From Thermoplasmata archaeon (GTDB taxonomy: Archaea; Thermoplasmatota; Thermoplasmata; Thermoplasmatales; Thermoplasmataceae): 14,297 nt of DNA. A model generated the notes under the pieces. The model made no database searches, had not been told where the DNA came from, and saw only the letters and a program-made list of their open reading frames with translations. Location of the stretch: positions 1-14,297 of the forward strand of contig JAKAYM010000034.1 in NCBI GenBank assembly GCA_021826795.1, written 5' to 3'. Below are positions 7,419 to 14,088 of this stretch, piece by piece. The position numbers and the translations under genes are program-made. Each line of letters opens with the position of its first letter. Positions within the stretch are counted from its first letter, which is position 1.

Positions 7419-7987
7419 TAGCAGGCCAACTTTATCATATCTGATATGTATTCAGAAGTTTCGCAAACCTAGAACCTGGAAATTTGACGAGCTATAAAGA
7501 TCTAAAAACTTTCTTAGAAAATCTATATTTTTACATTACAAAATTTGATATGAATATATCTATATAGTATCTGCCTATTCCTTTTTTAATTTCATCTAAT
7601 CATGAAGGTCGTTTATCCTGCGTTAATGAGAAAACAAAAGCCTTTAGCCTAAGTACTATATACTTTATAAGGGTCTAAGGTCTTTTAAATATTTTATTCT
7701 CTCTGAAGCAATTATATATTTTCAAATATAACAGATGGGTTATACAAATAAGGAGAGAGGTAAAGGCTATTATCTGTAAGGTTTGGCAAAATATTGATCT
7801 CTATGTTAGGTATACAATCCGTTTTGTATGCTACTTTTACATCTTACCTTGGCTCCATGATGAAAATAGATTAAAATATAACCTATAGGGAAACAATCAC
7901 GATAATTTACATGGAATTTTTTATTCATAAATAATAGGACGTTGGTATTAGCTCAACCACTATTCATCAAAATACTTAACGATGATG

Positions 7988-8006
7988 TGTACAATTTATA
8001 AGTACA
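7988..8006 (+). promoter_or_regulatory. Operator-like inverted repeat around a TATA-like box
   Basis: TGTAC (7988-7992) and GTACA (8002-8006) flank AATTTATAA, so a dyad encloses an AT-rich core that could itself be a TATA box. A second, better TATA box follows about 20 bases later. This layout fits a regulated promoter for the surface-protein gene; binding is inferred. Confidence 0.3.
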
Positions 8007-8016
8007 ACACTTACAT

Positions 8017-8028
8017 ATTTTATATAAG
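8017..8028 (+). promoter_or_regulatory. TATA box of the TasA-like surface protein gene
   Basis: ATTTTATATAAG lies about 110 bases before the start codon. Transcription would start near 8050 and produce a leader of about 80-90 bases, long for this genome region. Confidence 0.45.
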
Positions 8029-8064
8029 AAAAAGATTTTTTAAACAATTCTCAGGACAACTGCT

Positions 8065-8121
8065 ATGAAAATCAGTATCTTACAGAAACTTCTTAATTTA
8101 TTATTAAGATTTCACAGATAA
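8065..8121 (+). other. Possible 18-codon leader ORF
   Basis: ATG at 8065 opens MKISILQKLLNLLLRFHR and stops at 8119-8121, 16 bases before the main ATG. It lies fully in the predicted leader and spans the leader hairpin. The peptide would be basic and amphipathic. It may be chance. Confidence 0.2.
8091..8109 (+). promoter_or_regulatory. Leader hairpin of the surface-protein gene
   Basis: TCTTAAT (8091-8097) and ATTAAGA (8103-8109) pair perfectly with a 5-base loop, about 30 bases before the start codon. The stem is AT-rich and weak at high growth temperature. Confidence 0.3.
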
Positions 8122-8137
8122 AATTTTAGTGATAAAA

Positions 8138-8830
8138 ATGAACAAAAAATTAGCTGTATTATTGGTAGTGCCCATTGTCATAGCAATGGGGGGAACGTTT
8201 GCGTTCTCTGCATTCTCTGGGAGTTCAAGCACTGCCATTAATAGCACGGCAGGCCATTTGAACTGGAATAACAACCTGATCCTTGTTGTAACAAATGCGA
8301 ATAATACGCCTATAACACTACAGGGGCCGAATGGGGTTGTATATAATATAGGAGCTGGAGAGCCACAAGTACCAGTTATAAATCTTGGAACACAGAATTA
8401 TACAACTGCTACCAGTGGAATGGGGTACACAGTACACCTATCGAATTTGGCTCCTGATGAATATGTTATGTTTATAGCAACCATAAGAAACAATGGAACA
8501 GTTGGCCTTATGTTGTCATCACATGCACCAACATTTAGAACGTCAAGTAACGGCACATATGGAGCAGGCAATTCAATAGCGGCAACCCCAATATCAACAC
8601 ACCCATTCAGCTACTCAGAACCTAGCTTCGCAGCAGTCCTACAGAGTTCAACAGGATATATATATAATGTAACAGAAGAATGTGGTTTCAATACATCACT
8701 TAGCCCCGGTGGAGTTGCATACATGATGATAACTGTAGGACTTGGAAACAGCAATGGTCATGATGTAAATTATTATCAGGGATCTGATTTCTCTCTGAAC
8801 ATAAACCTGAGTGTTGTATCTGACCCGTAA
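8138..8830 (+). CDS. Secreted TasA/camelysin-like (archaeal bundling pilin-like) surface protein
   Basis: A 230-residue secreted protein. It opens with MNKKLAVLLVVPIVIAMGGT then FAFSAFSG, a signal peptide of the kind cut by SipW-type signal peptidases in TasA and camelysin (basic start, hydrophobic run, GGTFAFS). Next comes NSTAGHLNW, matching their TFxAGTLDL turn, and later LSNLAPDEYVMFIATIRNNG (about 100-125), matching the NLKPGD ... F.. NNG segment of that family. In Pyrobaculum and Bacillus such proteins polymerise by donor-strand exchange into extracellular fibres. Many N-x-S/T sequons suggest glycosylation, and there is one cysteine. ATG at 8138 is preferred because AGTGAT stands a few bases upstream; GTG at 8129 would add three residues. 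The transcript has a long leader and ends at strong T-runs. No SipW-like peptidase is in view. Secretion is secure, the family assignment moderate. Confidence 0.8.
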   Translation: MNKKLAVLLVVPIVIAMGGTFAFSAFSGSSSTAINSTAGHLNWNNNLILVVTNANNTPITLQGPNGVVYNIGAGEPQVPVINLGTQNYTTATSGMGYTVHLSNLAPDEYVMFIATIRNNGTVGLMLSSHAPTFRTSSNGTYGAGNSIAATPISTHPFSYSEPSFAAVLQSSTGYIYNVTEECGFNTSLSPGGVAYMMITVGLGNSNGHDVNYYQGSDFSLNINLSVVSDP

Positions 8831-8846
8831 ACCATAAATAAATATA

Positions 8847-8885
8847 TTTTTTTATTGTAAATTTCTATTTTTTTTCTGTTTTTTT
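8847..8885 (+). terminator. Triple poly-T terminator after the surface-protein gene
   Basis: Three T-runs of 7, 8 and 7 bases (8847-8853, 8868-8875, 8879-8885) begin 17 bases past the stop codon. This is the classic archaeal terminator and unusually strong, as expected for a highly expressed structural gene. Confidence 0.65.
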
Positions 8886-9161
8886 ATAGGCGGCAGGCAT
8901 CTACTGGAATGCCAAAATTGATAAAGAATGTATCAGGATTTTGTTCAACGGTTTTAGAACGGGTTTATTACGAATAATGCATAGTACAATAGTTATCTGG
9001 GGTATTCTTAACAGAAATTTTTATCATATGGAGGAAATACTAAGTCCCGAATATTGAGAAGCCATATACACGGATAAAGACATAAAATCTTCCAGTTATG
9101 GTGAGATACACTATAGTTCTGCAATAATCATCCAGGAGTACAAATAACGTTCTGAGAAGTA

Positions 9162-9172
9162 ATATTTATATT
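9162..9172 (+). promoter_or_regulatory. TATA box of the 102-aa / Lrp-like operon
   Basis: ATATTTATATT lies about 36 bases before the GTG at 9203 and 48 before the ATG at 9215, placing the transcription start near 9193 with a very short leader. Confidence 0.4.
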
Positions 9173-9202
9173 CTAGTTGGCGTTAAATATAGGTAAATTG
9201 CT

Positions 9203-9511
9203 GTGGTAATTAAAATGTTGGAATCAAATCGACAAAAATCATTTCATATATTGATACCCCCATCCTTAAAAATAAAAGTTGCACATAAATTTCCATCTTT
9301 TAGAAATATGACCCAACAGTTAAATGGAACAGGATATTCAGTTGATGACCATCTAACCATTTATGCCATTACCAGTATACAAGTTCCTGAGAGAGAACAA
9401 AAACCGCCCATGAAAGTGTTTATTCTTGGTGGCAAAGAAAGAGGATGCAAATGTACCTTGTTTCCATACCGTTCTGATAAACATGGACTGGAATATACGG
9501 TGGCAAAATGA
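9203..9511 (+). CDS. Small protein of unknown function, translationally coupled to an Lrp-like regulator
   Basis: 102 residues if started at GTG 9203, or 98 from ATG 9215, which has GGTAAT a few bases upstream and is the better start. It is soluble, basic and has no signal peptide. Segments such as SFHILIPPSLKIKVAHKFPS and MKVFILGGKERGCKCTLFPY suggest beta strands, and a CKC motif is present. I recognise no family. Its stop overlaps the ATG of the downstream regulator by four bases (ATGA at 9508-9511), so both are translated in a coupled way, probably in fixed ratio. A co-regulator, ligand sensor or inhibitor of the regulator is plausible but unproven. It could also be a remnant of a DNA-binding domain. 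Confidence 0.7.
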   Translation: MVIKMLESNRQKSFHILIPPSLKIKVAHKFPSFRNMTQQLNGTGYSVDDHLTIYAITSIQVPEREQKPPMKVFILGGKERGCKCTLFPYRSDKHGLEYTVAK

Positions 9512-10461
9512 TATTTGATGATATATCCAAGAATATATTACGTAGATTTCAGTGGCCGAGAGGTGGAAACTGTAAATACGTTGGTAGGCCTTCAGTTTAT
9601 AGAATAGCCAGGGATCTGAATGTGCACCCTAAGGTTGTAAGGTTACGGTTAAAAGAATTATTTGACTCAGGGTTAATTCGTGGTGTGAAATTCTATACAG
9701 ATGATGCATTTATGCCATGGAAACGATATTTTGTCCTTATTAATAAGACCAAGGGGGTTCAAAAAATTATTTACGATCATTTTAAGGAATTCCCATTCAT
9801 AGAAAGAGTGATATTTGGTACCCTATATGTACCGGACTCTTCAAGCTTCCCTGATGCAGATACTGTAGAGGTTGAATTCTCAAGTATCGCTATAATTGCG
9901 ATGAATGACATAGATCTGAAGAAAAAGATGAAAGCTGTTGAAGAAATTTTCGGTACAGAGCCAAATATAATTGGTGTACTTGGCGACTCGTTTAAGGATC
10001 CTAAATTACTTAATAAAATTGATCTGACTATAGTTAACGAAATACTATACCAGGATCCATTAACCATGAGCATTAATGGTATGGCTCAAAAACTCAACAT
10101 TCCTTTGCATACCCTACGGAGAAGGGTACAAAAACTACTGGATGATGAAGTGATTTATGAGGAAGTTTCACTGGATACAAATAATGCCAAGGGAGTGTTG
10201 ATAGCAAGTGTTATAATTAAGGGAGATTATCATGAATGGCTTCCAAAAATTCTAAAGTCTAAATTTCTGAGTGAAAGGTTATTGCTTTATAAGAATTTTT
10301 CAATATTTTCATTTTTTATTTTTTATGCTGAAAATTTTTCTGCAATTGATGATCTTACAGCGGAGGTAACCAAAATCGACCCTGGCAGTCTGGTTACATA
10401 CAGGAATGGATCATATAACAATCCGTATGTCAATTATCCAGTACCAGAGACAACGTTATAA
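9508..10461 (+). CDS. Duplicated Lrp/AsnC-type transcription regulator
   Basis: A 317-residue protein built from two similar halves. Each has a winged helix-turn-helix followed by an alpha-beta part. The first helix-turn-helix (about 3-60) includes YRIARDLNVHPKVVRLRLKE, and the second (about 171-220) includes MAQKLNIPLHTLRRRVQKLL. Both are of the AsnC type, where the second helix reads DNA. The following segments (72-160 and 228-300) resemble, in strand and helix order, the sensor fold of Lrp proteins, though key residues cannot be assigned. Ordinary Lrp proteins have one such unit of about 150 residues and dimerise; here one chain may act as a built-in dimer. It starts inside the stop of the previous gene. 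Operator-like dyads lie 120-160 bases downstream of its stop, before the PEGA-protein gene, a natural target. Confidence 0.8.
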   Translation: MIFDDISKNILRRFQWPRGGNCKYVGRPSVYRIARDLNVHPKVVRLRLKELFDSGLIRGVKFYTDDAFMPWKRYFVLINKTKGVQKIIYDHFKEFPFIERVIFGTLYVPDSSSFPDADTVEVEFSSIAIIAMNDIDLKKKMKAVEEIFGTEPNIIGVLGDSFKDPKLLNKIDLTIVNEILYQDPLTMSINGMAQKLNIPLHTLRRRVQKLLDDEVIYEEVSLDTNNAKGVLIASVIIKGDYHEWLPKILKSKFLSERLLLYKNFSIFSFFIFYAENFSAIDDLTAEVTKIDPGSLVTYRNGSYNNPYVNYPVPETTL

Positions 10462-10562
10462 TGGCAAGTTAGACTGTGATTTAATCCAACAATATCTGTG
10501 GCTTATTTAATTGTTACTTTGCAATCTTATTTTTATTCTTGAAAGCATAGAATTTTATACAC

Positions 10563-10618
10563 TGTCATTTCATATTGAATTATTGTGTCATTTGGCACAA
10601 AATAGCACTTAAAGTGTC
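10563..10618. promoter_or_regulatory. Operator-like cluster upstream of the PEGA surface-protein gene
   Basis: TGTCATTT occurs twice (10563-10570 and 10586-10593). The second copy is part of an imperfect dyad GTGTCATTTGGCAC (10585-10598). It is followed by the dyad CACTTAAAGTG (10606-10616), symmetric apart from its odd central base. The cluster stops just before the TATA box at about 10621, so a bound protein could activate or block TBP/TFB. The duplicated Lrp-like protein encoded immediately upstream is the likely binder; this is inferred. Confidence 0.4.
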
Positions 10619-10620
10619 CT

Positions 10621-10628
10621 ATTATTTA
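10621..10628 (+). promoter_or_regulatory. TATA box of the PEGA surface-protein gene
   Basis: TTATTTAA lies about 30 bases before the ATG at 10655, giving a leader of only a few bases. Confidence 0.4.
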
Positions 10629-10654
10629 ATGTAGAAATATTCTAATTAATATAT

Positions 10655-12769
10655 ATGGTTAACAAAAAACCGTTTAGTAAGAATATTTTTCTCACTCTTT
10701 TAGTTATTTTGATAGTCTCCATGTTCCTCATGATGAATGCGTCACCGCTGGCATCGCCAATCAGTACCTCATCCGTCATACCATCTTCCCCATCTTCTTC
10801 ATCAACACCGCTTTGGGGATTCGATGGTGCGTATATGAATTATTCAGTTACCAACTCAACCAACGCTCCACCAAGCAATCTTAATTCAATTGTACCCCAA
10901 TGGTTTTTCAATGGAGCATATGCAAATTATACTTTCAACATGACGTTATCATCTTCTAAGGTGACAGGCAATTATAATGCCACGATATTTAAAGTAGATA
11001 CTACATCATTGACTTATTCTGTAAAGTATGCCATAATTGAAACTGTGTCTGGGAAATCTACACATTCCACCGTGTATGTTAACGATACAAGCGTTGCCTC
11101 CAATACACAACCTATGTCCGGAATTCCTGGAAGTACTACTCCTTTTCCTGCACTTTCATCCTATTCACTATATATGATGGATTCTGGACTACTATCCTAC
11201 AATGGGATAACTATCAGAAATGGGGTAACATTTGTTTCGCTTGATAAGACGATCAAGAGCGATCAGTACATTATGACTAGTTCAAGCATGAACGAGAGTT
11301 ATTACGTATCCTACGGAAGTGGGCTTATCCTTAATGGCACGTTAAATAGATCTGGTACGAATCTCAGTGCACAGATCACTGCTACAAATGTTCCTCTTTC
11401 CTCGCCTCCACCATTTACAGTAGGTATGTGGACTAGCACGGCATATACGAAATATGAAATTTTGTCCACCGCTCCGAATGGAAACTTTACAGCAAATGTC
11501 ACTACAAGCACGACAGGGTTCTTCCTTTCTGAACCTGGCAATTTCAACGGGACCTTCCAGACTCCCGGGAGTATGCTTGCGCTAAATTTAACTGATCTGA
11601 ATCAGTTGAATGCGGGAAAAGTTCCTCCAGGAATGATGATGCCCCCGAACTTTACCGTGGAAACTGGTGTTACAGTAACGGTTCCTGCTGGAACTTTCAT
11701 CACAGATAAAATCTCTGGTTCCTCAATTCAGGGAAATGCTAGTATTAAATTTGCGTTTTACATTGACTCAACTTCTGGTGTGTTCACACTTGCCAATTTA
11801 AATTATTCTGTATCGGTTAATGGACACACTATGATAATGAATGAAAGTATGTCCCTAAGCAGCACAAATATTCCAATGGAATCAACTGGTTATGGTTTTC
11901 TGAAGGGAACAATCACACCTACTGGAGCAACACTTGTTATCAATGGTATGATAGTGCCTACATACAATGGTGCATCCTATAATATATCACTCAAACCTGG
12001 AAATTACTACGTCTCCGCCAGTAAGAGTGGATATCAGACCAAAACCTATAATGTAAATATATCAGCAGGAAAAACAACACAATTAAATGTCATCCTAGCA
12101 GCCATCAGCAATTCAGTAACCCTTTCAGGCCATGTTACGCCTGTGGGCTCCTCGGTCGTTGTTGATGGAGATATAGCACCTGTAAATGCCACTGGCTATT
12201 ATACGATCCCCGTTTCAGCAGGAGAACATACTGTCTCGGTTTATCATGATGGATATTTCCCCGTATCAAAGAAAATAGACATAACCTCTTCAATGACCTT
12301 GAATTTTAATTTGTTGAAAGAACCATCAAGGGAAAGCTCTAATATGAGCCGTAATGCAACGACTGCAATAGGGTACAATGTTACTGTATCTGGCATACTA
12401 AATGGAAAGGGTCTCGTATCTGTAAATTTCACAGCCACAAAGAATGGAACCCTGTTAGTTTCTATACCATATAACGACATGAAAAATGCTACCATATCAG
12501 AAATACTAAACAGTTCCATATATATAAATGGTGTTAGGGACAAGAATTTCAGCATAACAATAACATCAAACTATACTGTGATTCTTACAGTATACAATCT
12601 CAGTGGTGATCCTACCCTTTACTGGGCATATAGTCCAGCAGCTGTCCTGCCAACTTCACCACCTGCTCCATTTAGACTCTCAATTCTTGAAGATGGAATT
12701 ATTATTGGAGCCATAGTTGCAGTAGTTGCTCTTGTTGGTGTGATAATTGTCAGGAAAAAGAACAGGTGA
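10655..12769 (+). CDS. Large secreted, membrane-anchored surface protein with PEGA-like repeats
   Basis: A 704-residue protein. Residues 1-30 are a basic start plus hydrophobic signal segment. A low-complexity Ser/Pro/Thr stretch follows (31-52). Two short repeats, WGFDGAYMNYSV (54-65) and WFFNGAYANYTF (83-94), and a looser one near WTSTAYTKYEI (259-269) mark repeated beta modules; VTVPAGTFITDKISGSS (341-357) belongs to the same part. Two PEGA-like beta repeats occupy about 413-482 and 487-555 (ITPTGATLVINGMIVPT ... LKPGNYYVSASKSGYQ, and VTPVGSSVVVDGDIAP ... VSAGEHTVSVYHDGYF). A helix at 680-699 followed by RKKNR anchors the C-terminus. Dozens of N-x-S/T sequons suggest a glycosylated surface coat or adhesin. 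No catalytic motif is seen. Operator-like repeats and a TATA box precede it. Confidence 0.87.
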   Translation: MVNKKPFSKNIFLTLLVILIVSMFLMMNASPLASPISTSSVIPSSPSSSSTPLWGFDGAYMNYSVTNSTNAPPSNLNSIVPQWFFNGAYANYTFNMTLSSSKVTGNYNATIFKVDTTSLTYSVKYAIIETVSGKSTHSTVYVNDTSVASNTQPMSGIPGSTTPFPALSSYSLYMMDSGLLSYNGITIRNGVTFVSLDKTIKSDQYIMTSSSMNESYYVSYGSGLILNGTLNRSGTNLSAQITATNVPLSSPPPFTVGMWTSTAYTKYEILSTAPNGNFTANVTTSTTGFFLSEPGNFNGTFQTPGSMLALNLTDLNQLNAGKVPPGMMMPPNFTVETGVTVTVPAGTFITDKISGSSIQGNASIKFAFYIDSTSGVFTLANLNYSVSVNGHTMIMNESMSLSSTNIPMESTGYGFLKGTITPTGATLVINGMIVPTYNGASYNISLKPGNYYVSASKSGYQTKTYNVNISAGKTTQLNVILAAISNSVTLSGHVTPVGSSVVVDGDIAPVNATGYYTIPVSAGEHTVSVYHDGYFPVSKKIDITSSMTLNFNLLKEPSRESSNMSRNATTAIGYNVTVSGILNGKGLVSVNFTATKNGTLLVSIPYNDMKNATISEILNSSIYINGVRDKNFSITITSNYTVILTVYNLSGDPTLYWAYSPAAVLPTSPPAPFRLSILEDGIIIGAIVAVVALVGVIIVRKKNR

Positions 12770-12956
12770 TAAAACTATGTAACAGAAAGCGTGTTTAGTT
12801 TTACAACACCCTAACATTATTTTTTAAACTTAATAATTTATGATAAAAATTTAAAAATTAATATTATTAAGTATACTATATTAATTTTACTTTTAGTAAT
12901 TATTCTATATCAATTACATAGCTTACGCTAATTATCCTAGAAACCACGATTATTAT
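12770..12956. other. AT-rich region, probably including the 3' flank of the IS110 element
   Basis: No gene is seen. The sequence is extremely AT-rich. The 3' boundary of the IS110-family element must lie here or further right, but such elements usually lack terminal inverted repeats and target duplications, so it cannot be placed by eye. Confidence 0.3.
12820..12825 (+). terminator. T-run after the PEGA surface-protein gene
   Basis: Six T bases about 50 bases past the stop codon, in AT-rich DNA. A possible archaeal terminator, weakly supported. Confidence 0.25.
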
Positions 12957-12980
12957 CTGTTTAATTTACTGTTTAATTTA
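12957..12980. repeat. 12-base tandem duplication across the transposase stop codon
   Basis: CTGTTTAATTTA occurs twice in direct tandem (12957-12968, 12969-12980). The right copy contains the stop codon and the last residues of the IS110 transposase. It is probably replication slippage and leaves the protein end intact. Confidence 0.6.
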
Positions 12981-14088
12981 CTAATTCTTCAGGATCCTTG
13001 AAATCCACATTGTTCTTCATTACGGAGTATATTATATTCAATAACTTGTTTGAACATGCTACTATAAGCTTATTTCCACTCATTCCATTGTTCTTCTTAT
13101 AATTGTAATATCTTCTGATTACAGGATTGAACCTTATTGCTGATACTGTTGATAAATATAATGCATACCTCATTAATGGATTTCCCCTCTTTGATATGTG
13201 TGATGTAATATTGTAATCTCCTGATTGCCTTGTCATAGGATCCATTCCTGCATATGCCCTTAACTTTACAATGGAATCAAACCTGTTTATATCCCCTATG
13301 GATGAAAGCATAATTGAACCTGTTACTGTTCCCATTCCAGGAATTGTCTTTATCCTGGAATCAATTTTATTGTATTCTTCCTCTATAATCTTCCTGGTAT
13401 TATTTAACTGCCTGTTCAATAGTTCTATTGCCTCAATATTTATTTTTATGTCATATTTCACTGCAGTATTACTGTTATTGCCCTTTATGATAATATTCCT
13501 TATTTCATCATACTTCTCCATGCTGATATGTTTTATCCTGAAATTATTGTTTATAATGTTATCAATATTGTTTATTGTATCTGTAAAATACTTAGAATCT
13601 ATACTGACAGTTGATGAAAGCCCAGGATACAGTAGATCCATATCCCTGATTAACTGGTTCTTTACCGCTGTAATCTTCCTGCTTATCCTTATATATGTGT
13701 TTATATATTCTTTCAGGTTGCCATACTGGTTCTCCATGCTGATTGTATTATTTTTATATATTATAATGTATCTTGCTATGGCCTCTGAATCTATTCTGTC
13801 TGTTTTGTTCCTTCTTATCCTTGAACTCTTTAACAGCTTTGTTTCAATGGGATTCAGCAGTATGGGATTATAACTGTTTTCAATCAAATAGCTGTATAAG
13901 TTTACATGGTAAATATTAGTCGATTCCATTCCCATCCTGATATTGTCATAGCTGTTTACTATGCTTAGAAACTGTTTAAAGCCATCATAGTTGTTTATTA
14001 TTATCCCTGTTTTTATTTTATTCAATTCACTGTCTATAATGCAGTAGTCAAACTTCCTTTTAGCTATGTCTATTCCAATATATATCAT
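12973..14088 (-). CDS. IS110-family DEDD transposase (bridge-RNA-guided recombinase)
   Basis: A 371-residue protein. The N-terminal RuvC-like DEDD domain shows D7 (MIYIGIDIAKRKFD), E55 (GMESTNIY), D97 and D100 (RNKTDRIDSEAIARY). A helical middle part follows (about 125-245). The C-terminal Tnp_20 domain begins IPGMGTVTGSIMLSSIGDI (249-267) and carries RAYAGMDP and RQSGDYN with S289, the position of the family's catalytic serine, followed by SKRGNPLMRYALY. All expected residues are present and length is normal, so it may be active. ATG at 14088 is preceded by GGGGGA at about 8 bases. Ile is written mostly as ATA/ATT. Members cut and rejoin DNA at sites chosen by an RNA made from the element's non-coding end. 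Confidence 0.95.
   Translation of the reverse strand: MIYIGIDIAKRKFDYCIIDSELNKIKTGIIINNYDGFKQFLSIVNSYDNIRMGMESTNIYHVNLYSYLIENSYNPILLNPIETKLLKSSRIRRNKTDRIDSEAIARYIIIYKNNTISMENQYGNLKEYINTYIRISRKITAVKNQLIRDMDLLYPGLSSTVSIDSKYFTDTINNIDNIINNNFRIKHISMEKYDEIRNIIIKGNNSNTAVKYDIKINIEAIELLNRQLNNTRKIIEEEYNKIDSRIKTIPGMGTVTGSIMLSSIGDINRFDSIVKLRAYAGMDPMTRQSGDYNITSHISKRGNPLMRYALYLSTVSAIRFNPVIRRYYNYKKNNGMSGNKLIVACSNKLLNIIYSVMKNNVDFKDPEELVN

Larger units (their letters stand above)
7419..8128. other. Long intergenic region upstream of the surface-protein gene
   Basis: 710 bases without a supported gene. The right part holds operator-like and promoter elements and a leader hairpin for the downstream gene (listed separately). 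A minus-strand stretch near 7690-7840 is open for about 40 codons but lacks a start codon and known likeness. ATGATGA at 7857-7863 resembles a C box of C/D-box guide RNAs, but no D box or closing stem follows. Confidence 0.4.
8831..9202. other. Intergenic, with an interrupted reading frame
   Basis: After the terminator, plus-strand positions 8890-9147 form one frame of 85 codons interrupted by a single TGA at 9055-9057. The sequence includes IDKECIRILFNGF and EAIYTDKDIKSSSYGEIHYS. No family is recognised. The frame has no upstream start or ribosome site and is cut off by the terminator, so it may be a decayed gene or chance. Confidence 0.3.
10462..10654. other. Intergenic region with promoter and operator-like repeats
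   Basis: 193 bases between the regulator and the surface-protein gene. The right 95 bases carry the repeats and TATA box listed separately; nothing is recognised in the rest. Confidence 0.4.

Noticed and set aside
7857..7863. ATGATGA resembling a C box of a C/D-box guide RNA
   Set aside because: No CTGA D box at a suitable distance and no closing stem.
8879..8962. Minus-strand frame of about 26 codons ending NFGIPVDACRL
   Set aside because: It has a stop just upstream, no start codon, and overlaps the terminator; no family could be named.
13271..13873. 200-codon plus-strand open frame opposite the IS110 gene
   Set aside because: It is the antisense shadow of a clear transposase; the translation is a hydrophobic artefact of its AT-rich codons.
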